Positions 24,367 through 33,865 of a DNA stretch of 64,000 nt are shown here, in pieces. Source of the DNA: Sulfurospirillum cavolei (GTDB lineage: Bacteria > Campylobacterota > Campylobacteria > Campylobacterales > Sulfurospirillaceae); NCBI RefSeq assembly GCF_000813325.1, contig NZ_BBQE01000001.1. One strand, written 5' to 3'. Made by a program: the position numbers and the translations under genes. The notes beneath the pieces are model-generated. The model did no database searches. It was not told the DNA's origin and saw nothing but the letters and a program-made list of their open reading frames with translations. Position 1 is the first letter of the stretch. Every line of letters starts with the position of its first letter.

Positions 24367-26925
24367 TTAGTGACCTAAAGCAAAATCTTCGATGAGATTA
24401 AAATTGAGGTATTTATAAACCTTTTCGGTTTTTCCCGCTAATTTTTTAGGCACTAAGCTCATGTACTCTTCGACGCTAGGGAGTCGTCCTAAAAGCGCGC
24501 ATAAAGCGGCGAGTTCCGCGCTTCCCAAGTAGACTTTCGAGTTAGGACCCATACGGTTGTCGAAGTTTCGAGTCGAGGTCGAAAAGACGACGGCACCCTC
24601 GCGTACGTTGGCTTGGTTGCCCATACAAAGCGAACATCCCGGAATTTCGATACGCGCGCCCGCCGTTCCGAAAAGCGCGTAGTAACCCTCTTCCGTGAGT
24701 TGGTTTTTATCCATTTTCGTCGGAGGCGCGATCCACAAGGTCGTCGGTACTTTGCCCTCGCCTTGCAAGACTTCGCCGAGTGCTCGGTAATGTCCGATAT
24801 TGGTCATACAGCTTCCGACGAAGACTTCGTCGATTTTTTTAGGGCGATTGTCGTCGGCTAAAATCTCGCTCAAAGTCGCCACATCGTCCGGATCGTTCGG
24901 ACATGCCAAAATCGGTTCTTTGATCTCGTTAAGGTCGATTTCGATGACTTCGGCGTAGTGTGCGTCGGCATCGGCTTTGAGCAGTTTTGGCTCGTTGATC
25001 CATGCTTTCATTTTATCGGCGCGACGTTGAAGCGTTTTGGCGTCTTGATAACCGGCTTTGATCATGGCTTCTAAAAGCGTAATGTTGGATTGGAGGTATT
25101 CGATGACGCTTTCTTCGTCTAAAGCCACCGTACATGCCGCCGCACTTCTCTCCGCCGAAGCGTCGCTGAGCTCAAAGGCTTGTTCGACTTTGAGTTTGGG
25201 TAAACCTTCAATCTCTAAAATACGTCCCGCAAAAACGTTCTTTTTGTTTTTCTTCGGAACCGTGAGTAACCCTTTTTGGATCGCATAATAGGGAATGGCA
25301 TTGACAAGATCGCGTAGCGTAACGCCCGGTTGCATCTTTCCTTTAAAGCGTACTAAAACCGATTCTGGCATATTAAGAGGCATACTTCCGGTGACCGCGG
25401 CAAATGCCACAAGACCCGAGCCTGCCGGAAACGAAATACCGATAGGAAAACGCGTATGACTGTCGCCGCCCGTTCCGACGGTATCTGGAAGTACCATGCG
25501 GTTTAGCCACGAGTGGATAACGCCGTCCCCCGCACGAAGGCTTACGCCGCTACGGGAAGTGATGAAATCGGGAAGTGTGTGGTGGAGTTTCACATCGCTA
25601 GGTTTGGGGTAAGCGGCGGTATGGCAGAAGCTTTGCATCACCAAATCGGCACTAAAACCAAGCGCGGCAAGCTCTTTAATCTCGTCCCTCGTCATCGGTC
25701 CGGTGGTATCTTGCGAACCGACCGTTAAGGTATGCGGTTCGACATACATTCCCGCACGCACGCCTTCTACGCCGCAGGCGCGTCCGACCATTTTTTGTGC
25801 CAACGTATACCCTACGCCTTGAAGTTCTTCGGGTTGTTCGGGTTTCGCAAAAATAGTCTCGGCACCCATGCCAAGACTTGCTCGGGCTTTTGCGGTGAGT
25901 CCTCGACCGATAATGAGCGGAATTCTACCGCCGGCTCGGTATTCGTCGGCTAAGGTATTGGGGGAGAGTTTAAACGTGCCGACCGTTTTTCCTGCTTTCT
26001 CGACTTTTCCTAAAAGCGGGTAGACATCGATAATATCGCCGGTTTCGAATGCGTCGACGTTGACTTCGATCGGAAGTGCGCCGCTGTCTTCGGCGGTGTT
26101 AAAGAAAATGGGTGCGATGGTTGAACCTAAAATAAGGCCGCTTGTTTTTTTATTGGGAACGCCCGCAATCTCTTTTCCCATCCACCATTGAATAGAGTTG
26201 ATGCCGGACTTTCGGCTGCTTCCCGTTCCGACGACGTCACCCACGTAAGCGACCTCATAGCCTTTGGCTTTTAATTCGGTGATTTTTTCAAGTGCGCCGG
26301 GGAGTCGTTTGAGGAGCATCGCATTGGCATGCAAAGGAATATCGCTTCTCGTAAACGCTTCGCTTGCGGGACTTAAATCGTCCGTATTGGTTTCTCCCGC
26401 GACTTTTAACACCGCAACGCTCATTTTTTCGGGAAGAGCGGGTTTTGACGTAAACCACTGCGCATTTGCCCATGAGAGCATCACTTCTTTGGCGTAAGTA
26501 TTGGTTTTGGAGAGTGTTTCGATGTCGTTAAAGGAGCCGTAAACGAGAATCGTGTTTTTCAGAGCGTTACAGGCGGCTTGCGCGACCTCTTGGTCCGAAG
26601 AGCTCAGTGCATCGACAAGCGGCTGAACGTTGTAGCCTCCGAGCATCGTGCCTAATAATTCAACCGCATAAACGGCGGAAATGGCCTTACATGTCACTTT
26701 TTTTTGAGCAACGTCGTTTAAAAATGCTGCCTTAACGTAAGCGGCTTCGTCAACGCCGGGCGGAACGCGATCGGCCAATAATGAGCGAAGAAACGCTTGA
26801 TCGCCCTCTTCTTTTTTGAGTAATTCTACGACTTGAGCCGTTTTTTTTGCGTCAAGCGGTAAAGGAGGAACACCTAATTTTGCTCTTTCATTCACTTCAG
26901 CTTGATAGCTTTCAAAAAAATCCAT
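24367..26925 (-). CDS. acnB: Aconitate hydratase B
   Basis: 852 residues, usual length for AcnB. N-terminal HEAT-like domain (MDFFESYQAEVNERAKLGVPPLP), swivel domain (~160-380), and catalytic region with cluster-ligand cysteines in SFCHTAAYP-type, GSCMTNIGHYR (~705) and PGCSLCMGNQ (~762) motifs. Interconverts citrate and isocitrate in the TCA cycle using a [4Fe-4S] cluster. The SD AAAGGAG lies 9 nt before the ATG. It follows ftsK by 24 nt on the same strand. Confidence 0.95.
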   Translation of the reverse strand: MDFFESYQAEVNERAKLGVPPLPLDAKKTAQVVELLKKEEGDQAFLRSLLADRVPPGVDEAAYVKAAFLNDVAQKKVTCKAISAVYAVELLGTMLGGYNVQPLVDALSSSDQEVAQAACNALKNTILVYGSFNDIETLSKTNTYAKEVMLSWANAQWFTSKPALPEKMSVAVLKVAGETNTDDLSPASEAFTRSDIPLHANAMLLKRLPGALEKITELKAKGYEVAYVGDVVGTGSSRKSGINSIQWWMGKEIAGVPNKKTSGLILGSTIAPIFFNTAEDSGALPIEVNVDAFETGDIIDVYPLLGKVEKAGKTVGTFKLSPNTLADEYRAGGRIPLIIGRGLTAKARASLGMGAETIFAKPEQPEELQGVGYTLAQKMVGRACGVEGVRAGMYVEPHTLTVGSQDTTGPMTRDEIKELAALGFSADLVMQSFCHTAAYPKPSDVKLHHTLPDFITSRSGVSLRAGDGVIHSWLNRMVLPDTVGTGGDSHTRFPIGISFPAGSGLVAFAAVTGSMPLNMPESVLVRFKGKMQPGVTLRDLVNAIPYYAIQKGLLTVPKKNKKNVFAGRILEIEGLPKLKVEQAFELSDASAERSAAACTVALDEESVIEYLQSNITLLEAMIKAGYQDAKTLQRRADKMKAWINEPKLLKADADAHYAEVIEIDLNEIKEPILACPNDPDDVATLSEILADDNRPKKIDEVFVGSCMTNIGHYRALGEVLQGEGKVPTTLWIAPPTKMDKNQLTEEGYYALFGTAGARIEIPGCSLCMGNQANVREGAVVFSTSTRNFDNRMGPNSKVYLGSAELAALCALLGRLPSVEEYMSLVPKKLAGKTEKVYKYLNFNLIEDFALGH

Positions 26926-26949
26926 TGTGATTGACTCCTTTAAAGTTGA

Positions 26950-29118
26950 TTAGACGATAATTTCGCGTTGACCTTTGGCATTTTGAGACGATAAAATTCC
27001 CATCGCCTCTAGTTGCTCGACGATCGTCGCGGCTCTATTATAGCCAATATTTAATCGTCTTTGAATATAAGAAATCGAGCTCTTTCTTTCATTAAGGACA
27101 ATGGCTTTGGCGTCTTCAAAAAGTTCGTCGAGTTCCCCGTTGTCTTTGGATCCGGAAGCAGATGAAAAACCCTCTTCGCTCTCTTTTAAAAAGCTTTCGT
27201 CATAGACGACGGGACGCTGTTTTTTGAGGTATTCAACCACTTTATCGATCTCGTCTTCGGTGGTATAGGGCGCATGCAAACGAATGAGTCCGGATGTGCC
27301 CGGAGGGGTGAAAAGCATGTCGCCGTTTCCAAGAAGCGAATCGGCTCCCATAGCGTCCAAAATGACTTTCGAGTCGATTTTTTGCCCGACTTTAAAACTA
27401 ATACGCGAAGGTAAGTTTGCTTTAATCAGCCCCGTTACGACGTCCACCGACGGGCGTTGCGTTGCCACGACGATATGAATACCGCTTGCTCGTGCCATTT
27501 GCGCCAAACGAGCGATGTAAAATTCGACGTCTTTACCGCTCGTCATCATCAAATCTGCCAACTCGTCGATAATAATGACAATGTAAGGCATCGGCTCTAG
27601 CCCTAAACTTTTAGCTTTTTCGTTGTAGTTTTCGATGTTTTTCGTTTTGGAACGGCTCATGATCTGATAGCGTCGCTCCATCTCTGAGACCATATTGGCA
27701 AGGGCAACGATGGCTTGTTTCGGTTTGGTAATGACCGGCGTTAAAAGATGCGGAATGTCGTTATAGATCGAAAATTCCAACATCTTAGGATCAATCATCA
27801 AAAAACGCAAAGTATCGGGTGAATTGCGGTATAAAAGCGATAATAGCATCGCATTGATACCCACACTCTTACCGCTTCCGGTCGTTCCGGCGATCAAAAG
27901 ATGCGGTAATTTTTTGAGATCTGTTACAAAGGCATTGCCGACGATATCTTTACCTAAGGCAATCGTTAAAGGCGAAGCCGATTTTTTGAAGATGTCGCTC
28001 TCTAAAATCTCTTTGAGGTAAATCGTATCGATTTTCTGGTTTGGAACTTCGATACCCACGACGTCTTTACCGGGAACGGGTGCTTGAATACGAATCGTTT
28101 TAGCGCGAAGTGCCATCGCAAGGTCGTCTTGAAGCGTTAAAATACGCGAAACCTTGACATGCGGTGCAGGTTTGAATTCAAATGTCGTTACCACCGGACC
28201 TGAATAGGTACGAACGACGTCGCCTTCGATTTTAAAGCGTCTGAGTTTTTCGAGTAAGTCTTGGATTTTTTGATCGATTTCGTTTTCATTGACATGAACC
28301 GCTTTGGTCGGAGGATTGGCTAAGAACGAAAGCGGCGGTAGTTTAAAATCTTTGGGTTTATCGACTTCGCCTTGATCGATTTGCGAAAGCAATTTTTTGT
28401 TTTCTTCGACTTCGCTCAAAATCTCGACTTTTGCATTGGAACTTTTGAGCTTAACCAAACTTTTTTTCGGTTCGCTCTCTTCGGGGAAAAGCGGTTGAAG
28501 AATCGTAGGATTTTCTTCCGTCTCCTCATCGGCAGGTATTAACGCTTCTTGTTTTCGTACGGTTTTGACTTTTTTCTCTTCGCGTTTGGGTTCTTCGGAG
28601 AGTTCCGCTTTATACTCTTTAACGCTTGTTTTCGTAAACGTAGGTTTAATCAAGGCGAAAAAATCGCTGATACTGGATTCGACTAAAAGCGTCATGGCGA
28701 GCATAAAAACGGCTAAAATAAAAATCCAAACACCCATAATTCCGATAAATCCGATCAATAAATCAACGATAGAACGACCGAACAAACCGTTGTATTCGTT
28801 ATGAACGATAATCGACTGAGCCATTAAAAAAGCGAAAAAAAGAATGGCGGAAGCGACAAAAATGCCGACGCTTCGTTCCGTTACTTTTCCTTCTTTGTAA
28901 AGCGTAAATGCCGGTAAGATGAGCATAAAAGGGTAGATAAACGCTAGATAACCGAAAAAATGTTGATTTCCGTGCCCCAAATAAGCACCGAACCTTCCGA
29001 CGACGGAGGCGTCCGGTAAAACGGTCGCGACGCCCAAATACAAAACAATCGCAATAAAAATAATAAAAAAAGTCTCTTTTAAGATAGCGTATCCTTTACA
29101 TGTAATCGTAATCCCCAC
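26950..29118 (-). CDS. ftsK: FtsK/SpoIIIE DNA translocase
   Basis: About 722 residues. N-terminal membrane helices (~12-165), an acidic/basic linker, the motor domain with Walker A GTTGSGKSVG (~410) and Walker B FLMIDPKML / VIIIDELADLMM, and the C-terminal gamma winged helix (~660-722, SISYIQRRLNIGYNRAATIVEQLE). Moves chromosome ends at the division septum. The start is unclear: GTG at 29118 has no good SD, whereas AAAGGA lies nine codons inside, 6 nt before an ATC codon. A palindrome ATTACATGTAA sits at the same spot. Confidence 0.93.
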   Translation of the reverse strand: MGITITCKGYAILKETFFIIFIAIVLYLGVATVLPDASVVGRFGAYLGHGNQHFFGYLAFIYPFMLILPAFTLYKEGKVTERSVGIFVASAILFFAFLMAQSIIVHNEYNGLFGRSIVDLLIGFIGIMGVWIFILAVFMLAMTLLVESSISDFFALIKPTFTKTSVKEYKAELSEEPKREEKKVKTVRKQEALIPADEETEENPTILQPLFPEESEPKKSLVKLKSSNAKVEILSEVEENKKLLSQIDQGEVDKPKDFKLPPLSFLANPPTKAVHVNENEIDQKIQDLLEKLRRFKIEGDVVRTYSGPVVTTFEFKPAPHVKVSRILTLQDDLAMALRAKTIRIQAPVPGKDVVGIEVPNQKIDTIYLKEILESDIFKKSASPLTIALGKDIVGNAFVTDLKKLPHLLIAGTTGSGKSVGINAMLLSLLYRNSPDTLRFLMIDPKMLEFSIYNDIPHLLTPVITKPKQAIVALANMVSEMERRYQIMSRSKTKNIENYNEKAKSLGLEPMPYIVIIIDELADLMMTSGKDVEFYIARLAQMARASGIHIVVATQRPSVDVVTGLIKANLPSRISFKVGQKIDSKVILDAMGADSLLGNGDMLFTPPGTSGLIRLHAPYTTEDEIDKVVEYLKKQRPVVYDESFLKESEEGFSSASGSKDNGELDELFEDAKAIVLNERKSSISYIQRRLNIGYNRAATIVEQLEAMGILSSQNAKGQREIIV

Positions 29119-29188
29119 AAGCGATTTGAGCTTTTAGGCTCGTAAGCGTCTCTCGTAGAATTTAAGCACTCTTAAGTATCGGTGCTTT

Positions 29189-29220
29189 AACGTCTTGTAA
29201 GCATGATATTACAAGACGTT
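29189..29220. terminator. 12-bp hairpin between flgL and ftsK
   Basis: Perfect stem AACGTCTTGTAA / TTACAAGACGTT with an 8-nt loop, downstream of flgL. A second weaker stem (AAGCAC/GTGCTT, 29163-29187) follows. No proper U-run, so termination may be partial or the structure may act in RNA stability. Confidence 0.5.
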
Positions 29221-29235
29221 TATTATAACAAATTA

Positions 29236-31869
29236 TTACATGTAATCTAAAAGAGACAGCTTATTAATTTGCGAAAGTGTCGATAACATAGCTTGGTAGG
29301 AGGTATAAATCGCCTGATATTCCAAATAGGCTTCTGCCGTATCAACGCTAATAACGCTATTTTGAACTGTTTTGACATTGACCGTCAACATTTCGCTACG
29401 GGCATTGGCATCGGTCAGTGCATTACCGAGCGCACCGATTTTCGTGTGTGCTTTGTTGACGTGATCTGCGATATGGTCTATTTGAAGCAATGCATTTTGA
29501 ATTCCCATCGCGCGAGGATCGTCCGAAGAAGCATCCATATAAAGATTGCCGGATCTTACGGCTTCAATCATTTCATCTAATTGCTTAAAAATGTCTACGC
29601 TTGGGCTCTCTACGGTTACGGAATCGTTTGCCATAAAAGAGAGTGCCGTACTTCCGATGCCCGTAAAATCCGTTGCGCTTTTATCGTACATAGATAATGC
29701 GATTTTAGTCTCAGAAGATTTTTTATCGACGATATTTATTCTTCCTTTGTAATCCAAAGTTGCCTCAACACTGTTTTTAGCTGTTGATAAAGCATAATTG
29801 TATTCGGCGATATTGGCATTGGCGATGGCATTATCGTAATCGATCGTCGCTTGAGCGATTTGAGCGGCTGAAGAAGTAGGATTAGCTTTAACGATTCCGG
29901 CATCGATCGCTTTTTGAATATACGCTTGCGTTTCAAGCGAAACACCGCTTTTGGCAATTGCGGCTTGTGCATCGCGGTTGGTCGTATCACCGGCTACACC
30001 GAATGCAATGGCATTGTTAATGGCCGTTTGAGAATCGCTCGTTACGCCTTGCTTAGGAATATTGCCCGACGTGACCATACTCACGATATCCAAAAGTTGT
30101 TGATACGTCATGTCATCGGCTTTGGTTTTTGTATTGTTCAAATCTCCTTTACCGTTATAAATAGAGATAATTTCGTTCGGTTCGCTGCTATTGATGATAC
30201 CGTCACCGTCTAAGTCAATCGAAAATGTCGTATCCGACGAGTCTAAATTGAGTGTTCCCGTACGGCTGATACCGTTTTTGTCCGTAAAATTTAAGACCAG
30301 TTGTTTACCGTTTAAGCTATCGACACCTGCAACGTCTACGAGTTTAGTTGAAGCGGTTGCAAAGTTATTGGTTGATTTGACGACTTGAGAAACGTTACCC
30401 GAAAGAAGGTTACCGTCTTTTTCAAAGCCTCTGCGTGCATAATTCATTGCATCGGGAAGCGCATTTCCGTGAGCCAATCCGTTGGACGCGTTTTTAGGAA
30501 CAATCGAAACGACGTTTGTCGGTACTTTTATCATTCCCGAACCGAGCGTTGCCGTAGGTACGCCTCCGTAATATTCCGTATCGATGGCACTCATTAAGTC
30601 TTGTACCGTTTTACCGGCAATTGAAAAGGAGGTTGCTCCGAAATCGAGATGATCGACATCGGCAGGGAAAATATCTTTTAATGCCGTCGTCGTGCTGATC
30701 GTAGAGGTATCGACACCGCTTTGCGGGAAGCTGATACCGAAATTGCCGCCGCTAAGTACACTTGATCGCATCGTTAGATCGGGAGAAGAAAGCGACGTTG
30801 CGTAGTTGCTTTTGTTAAAAGCGATAATGTCGACGTTCGGATGCAAGGTTAAATTATCGATATTCATAATTTGCTCGGCATCACCCGTTTGTCCGGCAGT
30901 TGCGTTTCGATCGATTGCCCCGAACATATTCATTTCGAGCGTTTGATGACCGGTCATTAAATCTTTTACTTCAATTTGCCCGTGTGCGTTAAGACTCACG
31001 CTGACGACTTTATTGGTTGCCGTATTTCCGTATGCTTCGCCGATGCTATCAAGAAGATTCGATACTTTAGAACCCGTATCCATTTTAATGGTGTTTGAAA
31101 AAGTGGTACCGTTACTTTTACGACCGGAGAGATAAAAAACGGCTTTTCCGTCATCGGAAGCATTATTATTCGTATCGCCTACAAGATCGCGTATCGTGTC
31201 CTCTTGCGTAATGTACACTTCGCTTGCCGTTTCGTTTTGACTGTTTTGCGTCATCACGTCCGGATGCAATTTGGATTGGTTGAGCAATGCTACGTTACTT
31301 GATACGATTTTGCTGTAATCGCTGTCTTTTCCTAAGAAAAGCGATTGTCCGTTAATATTATAATCCAATTCTACGCCAGAGCCGATTAATGCTTTTAAAT
31401 TTTCATCGTTACCTTGGTAGTTGCCGTAAGCATCGATAGGTTTTTGGTTCAAAGAGGAACCTGAAAACAAGAATTGACCGTTAATAGAGGTATTGGCAAG
31501 ACTTAAAAGTTGTTGTTTTATTCCGGTTAGATCGTTTGCCAACGCTTCGAGACTGGTCGTTGAATTCGTACTCGTGGAAGCTTGAACCAATTTTGCCTTA
31601 AACTGATCCAATGTACTGGAAAACGACGTCAGCGTCGTATCCGTATTGTTAGCAAAAGTTGCGGCTTTTGACGAAATAGCACTTGATTGCGTTAACGTGT
31701 CTATCTCAGTATTTAAACGCATCGCATCGATATAAATACCGGTATCTTCGTAGCTGTTTTGAATTTTCAATTTAGAGGCGATTTGTTGGTTAATATTATA
31801 AAGGCTCTCACTATTGGTGCGATAATTACGCAACGACGTGGAGTGTAATAAAGAATTCGTTATCCTCAT
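29236..31869 (-). CDS. flgL: Flagellar hook-filament junction protein FlgL
   Basis: 877 residues. The flagellin-type N-terminus (MRITNSLLHSTSLRNYRTNSESLYNINQQIASKLKIQ) and C-terminus (VDTAEAYLEYQAIYTSYQAMLSTLSQINKLSLLDYM) bracket a very long central region. E. coli FlgL is about 317 residues; long forms are known in Campylobacterota. It joins hook and filament as HAP3. SD AAGGAT precedes the ATG. A sigma-54-type promoter lies about 35 nt upstream. The extended middle domain is likely surface-exposed. Confidence 0.88.
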   Translation of the reverse strand: MRITNSLLHSTSLRNYRTNSESLYNINQQIASKLKIQNSYEDTGIYIDAMRLNTEIDTLTQSSAISSKAATFANNTDTTLTSFSSTLDQFKAKLVQASTSTNSTTSLEALANDLTGIKQQLLSLANTSINGQFLFSGSSLNQKPIDAYGNYQGNDENLKALIGSGVELDYNINGQSLFLGKDSDYSKIVSSNVALLNQSKLHPDVMTQNSQNETASEVYITQEDTIRDLVGDTNNNASDDGKAVFYLSGRKSNGTTFSNTIKMDTGSKVSNLLDSIGEAYGNTATNKVVSVSLNAHGQIEVKDLMTGHQTLEMNMFGAIDRNATAGQTGDAEQIMNIDNLTLHPNVDIIAFNKSNYATSLSSPDLTMRSSVLSGGNFGISFPQSGVDTSTISTTTALKDIFPADVDHLDFGATSFSIAGKTVQDLMSAIDTEYYGGVPTATLGSGMIKVPTNVVSIVPKNASNGLAHGNALPDAMNYARRGFEKDGNLLSGNVSQVVKSTNNFATASTKLVDVAGVDSLNGKQLVLNFTDKNGISRTGTLNLDSSDTTFSIDLDGDGIINSSEPNEIISIYNGKGDLNNTKTKADDMTYQQLLDIVSMVTSGNIPKQGVTSDSQTAINNAIAFGVAGDTTNRDAQAAIAKSGVSLETQAYIQKAIDAGIVKANPTSSAAQIAQATIDYDNAIANANIAEYNYALSTAKNSVEATLDYKGRINIVDKKSSETKIALSMYDKSATDFTGIGSTALSFMANDSVTVESPSVDIFKQLDEMIEAVRSGNLYMDASSDDPRAMGIQNALLQIDHIADHVNKAHTKIGALGNALTDANARSEMLTVNVKTVQNSVISVDTAEAYLEYQAIYTSYQAMLSTLSQINKLSLLDYM

Positions 31870-31903
31870 AAATTATCCTTAATAAATGATCTTTCTTAGT
31901 GTA

Positions 31904-31919
31904 AGCAAATTTAATTCCT
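31904..31919 (-). promoter_or_regulatory. Sigma-54 promoter of flgL
   Basis: Minus strand reads AAGGAATTAAATTTGCTTA. GG and GC are separated by exactly 10 nt, with TTTGCTT at -12, matching the RpoN consensus used for hook and rod genes in Campylobacterota. The start of transcription would lie near 31893, about 25 nt before the flgL ATG. The rpoN gene itself lies at 51896-53167. Confidence 0.7.
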
Positions 31920-31972
31920 TGAGCAAAATATCGTCTCTTTGGGTATATTCTTTAACTTTTTAAGAAAAATTA

Positions 31973-32001
31973 TTGTCTTTTTTTAAAAAAAATTGTACAA
32001 T
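31973..32001 (+). promoter_or_regulatory. Promoter of the HU gene
   Basis: TTGTCT (31973-31978), 17-nt T/A-rich spacer, TACAAT (31996-32001), 35 nt before the ATG. Confidence 0.65.
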
Positions 32002-32035
32002 CCTCGCACAAACACTTTATTTTAAGGAATGGGCA

Positions 32036-32317
32036 ATGAAAAAAGCGGAATTTATCCAAGCGGTCTCTGAGAAAGCGGGTCTTTCAAAGAAAGATAGTCA
32101 AAAAGCTGTTGATGCAGCATTAGAAGCGATTAGCGAAGCGCTTGTCGCCGGTAAAGAAGTTAGCTTTATCGGATTCGGTACGTTTAGTACGGCAACAAGA
32201 GCGGCTAGAAAAGCAAGAGTTCCCGGTACAAACAGAGTCGTCGATGTTGCTAAAACAACCGCCGTTAAATTTAAAGTCGGTAAAAAATTGAAAGACTCCG
32301 TCGCTTCCGCAAAATAA
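32036..32317 (+). CDS. hupB: HU-family nucleoid DNA-binding protein
   Basis: 93 residues, standard HU length: MKKAEFIQAVSEKAGLSKKDSQKAVDAA..., beta-arm region FGTFSTATRAARKARVPGTNR, and Lys-rich C-terminus. The ATG at 32036 is 7 nt after TTTAAGGA; longer upstream readings lack an SD. Bends and compacts DNA. Single gene with own promoter and terminator. Confidence 0.95.
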   Translation: MKKAEFIQAVSEKAGLSKKDSQKAVDAALEAISEALVAGKEVSFIGFGTFSTATRAARKARVPGTNRVVDVAKTTAVKFKVGKKLKDSVASAK

Positions 32318-32335
32318 TATTTTATACCCGATCAA

Positions 32336-32362
32336 AATCGTACGATCTTGCATCGTACGATT
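32336..32362. terminator. Bidirectional terminator between HU and PiT genes
   Basis: 11-bp perfect stem AATCGTACGAT / ATCGTACGATT with a 5-nt loop. It is followed on the plus strand by CTTCCCTCTTTT and on the minus strand by TTGATC. It separates two convergent genes. Confidence 0.75.
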
Positions 32363-32380
32363 CTTCCCTCTTTTATTTCA

Positions 32381-33865
32381 TCACTTCATAAAAAAGTTCA
32401 ATCCCATATAAATGACCGATCCAAGCAACGCCGTTACGGGTAAAGTAAAAACCCATGAAAGCACAATCACTTTAATCGTGTTTTTCTGAACGCCGCCGTC
32501 GGGTTCTGCTACCATCGAGCCGGTCACGGCACTTGATAAAATGTGCGTCGTACTGACGGGTGCATGCGCGAAGTTTGCAAGCAAAATCGTCAACATCGCC
32601 GTCGCTTGTGACACCGTTCCTTGCATATAATTGATCGGTTTTGAACCGATTTTTTCGCCGATGGTTAAAACGATACGTTGATAGCCGATCATCGTGCCGA
32701 CACCGATTGCCAATGCTACGGCGATAATGACCCAATAAGGAGCGTATTCGATAGCCGAGACGATGTGTTTGCGTTGGGCCGCGATATAATCGGACTTATC
32801 TTTATCACTGAGCAGATAGATCTTCTCTGCTTGTGCAAAAAAGTTATCGGAGCATAAAATCGCCGTACGGACGCTCCATCGATCTTCGATCGAAAGTTCG
32901 GAATACGAATGCAAATGATCGAGTTTGGAAGCGACTAAAGAGACGGTCTCTCCGACTTGATTGACGTTGCATTCGGCAATCGTATTTTTAGTTTTTAACG
33001 CACTGATAAGCCTTTTTTCGCTGACGAGCTGTGCAAGAGAGTCTTGATTGTCTTGGTAGAAGCGCGCAAGGTTATTGGCGGCATCTCGTGTTTGAATGAT
33101 TTTGTAGTGGTGTGAGTCCATGTTGAGGGCATAATACTGCGGTAAAATGCCGATCAAGATGATCATAATAAGACCGATACCTTTTTGCCCGTCGTTAGAA
33201 CCGTGTGCAAAACTCACGCCCGCGCCCGTGGCGACGATACCCGTTCGAGCCCAGAAACTTGGATGTTTACGTTTTTCTTCTTGTTCGGGGGTTCTAAAAA
33301 GGCGTGGATTATTAATGTATTTTCGAGACAGACGCATTAAAAGATAGGCAAATCCAAAGCCTAAGATCGGTGAAACCGCTAAGCCGATCAAAACGGTGTA
33401 AACGACTTTCCAGTTGACGCTGTGTGAAATATCAAAGCCGTTCATAATGCCAAACGTAGCACTCACGCCGATAATGGCACCGATCAACGAATGCGAACTG
33501 GAAACGGGAAGTGCGAAGTACCATGTACCGAAATTCCAAATGACCGCCGCGATCAAGAGCGAATAGACCATCGCAAGCGAAGCATTGGGATTGGACGTTA
33601 CCATAATATCGACAGGCAAGAGATGTACGATCGAATACGCAACGCCGATGCCTCCCGTGATAACGCCTAAAAAATTCATCATTCCCGACATCACGACGGA
33701 ATATTTTGCTTTCATCGAATGGGTATAAATAATCATGGCAACGGCATTTGCGGTATCGTGAAAACCGTTAATCATCTCGTAAAAAAGAGCAATTCCAAGC
33801 GATAGAATCAATAAAGCGATCGTAATCGCACCGACACCGTTCAACGCATCCCAAAGTACAGACAT
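32381..33865 (-). CDS. pitA: PiT-family inorganic phosphate transporter
   Basis: 494 residues. Two PiT halves with signatures GFHDTANAVAMIIYTHSM (N-terminal) and FAHGSNDGQKGIGLI, the second half ending with APVSTTHILSSAVTGSMVAEP. A hydrophilic, mostly helical loop (~245-365) separates the halves. Imports phosphate, probably with protons, through the inner membrane. Stand-alone gene. Confidence 0.9.
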   Translation of the reverse strand: MSVLWDALNGVGAITIALLILSLGIALFYEMINGFHDTANAVAMIIYTHSMKAKYSVVMSGMMNFLGVITGGIGVAYSIVHLLPVDIMVTSNPNASLAMVYSLLIAAVIWNFGTWYFALPVSSSHSLIGAIIGVSATFGIMNGFDISHSVNWKVVYTVLIGLAVSPILGFGFAYLLMRLSRKYINNPRLFRTPEQEEKRKHPSFWARTGIVATGAGVSFAHGSNDGQKGIGLIMIILIGILPQYYALNMDSHHYKIIQTRDAANNLARFYQDNQDSLAQLVSEKRLISALKTKNTIAECNVNQVGETVSLVASKLDHLHSYSELSIEDRWSVRTAILCSDNFFAQAEKIYLLSDKDKSDYIAAQRKHIVSAIEYAPYWVIIAVALAIGVGTMIGYQRIVLTIGEKIGSKPINYMQGTVSQATAMLTILLANFAHAPVSTTHILSSAVTGSMVAEPDGGVQKNTIKVIVLSWVFTLPVTALLGSVIYMGLNFFMK

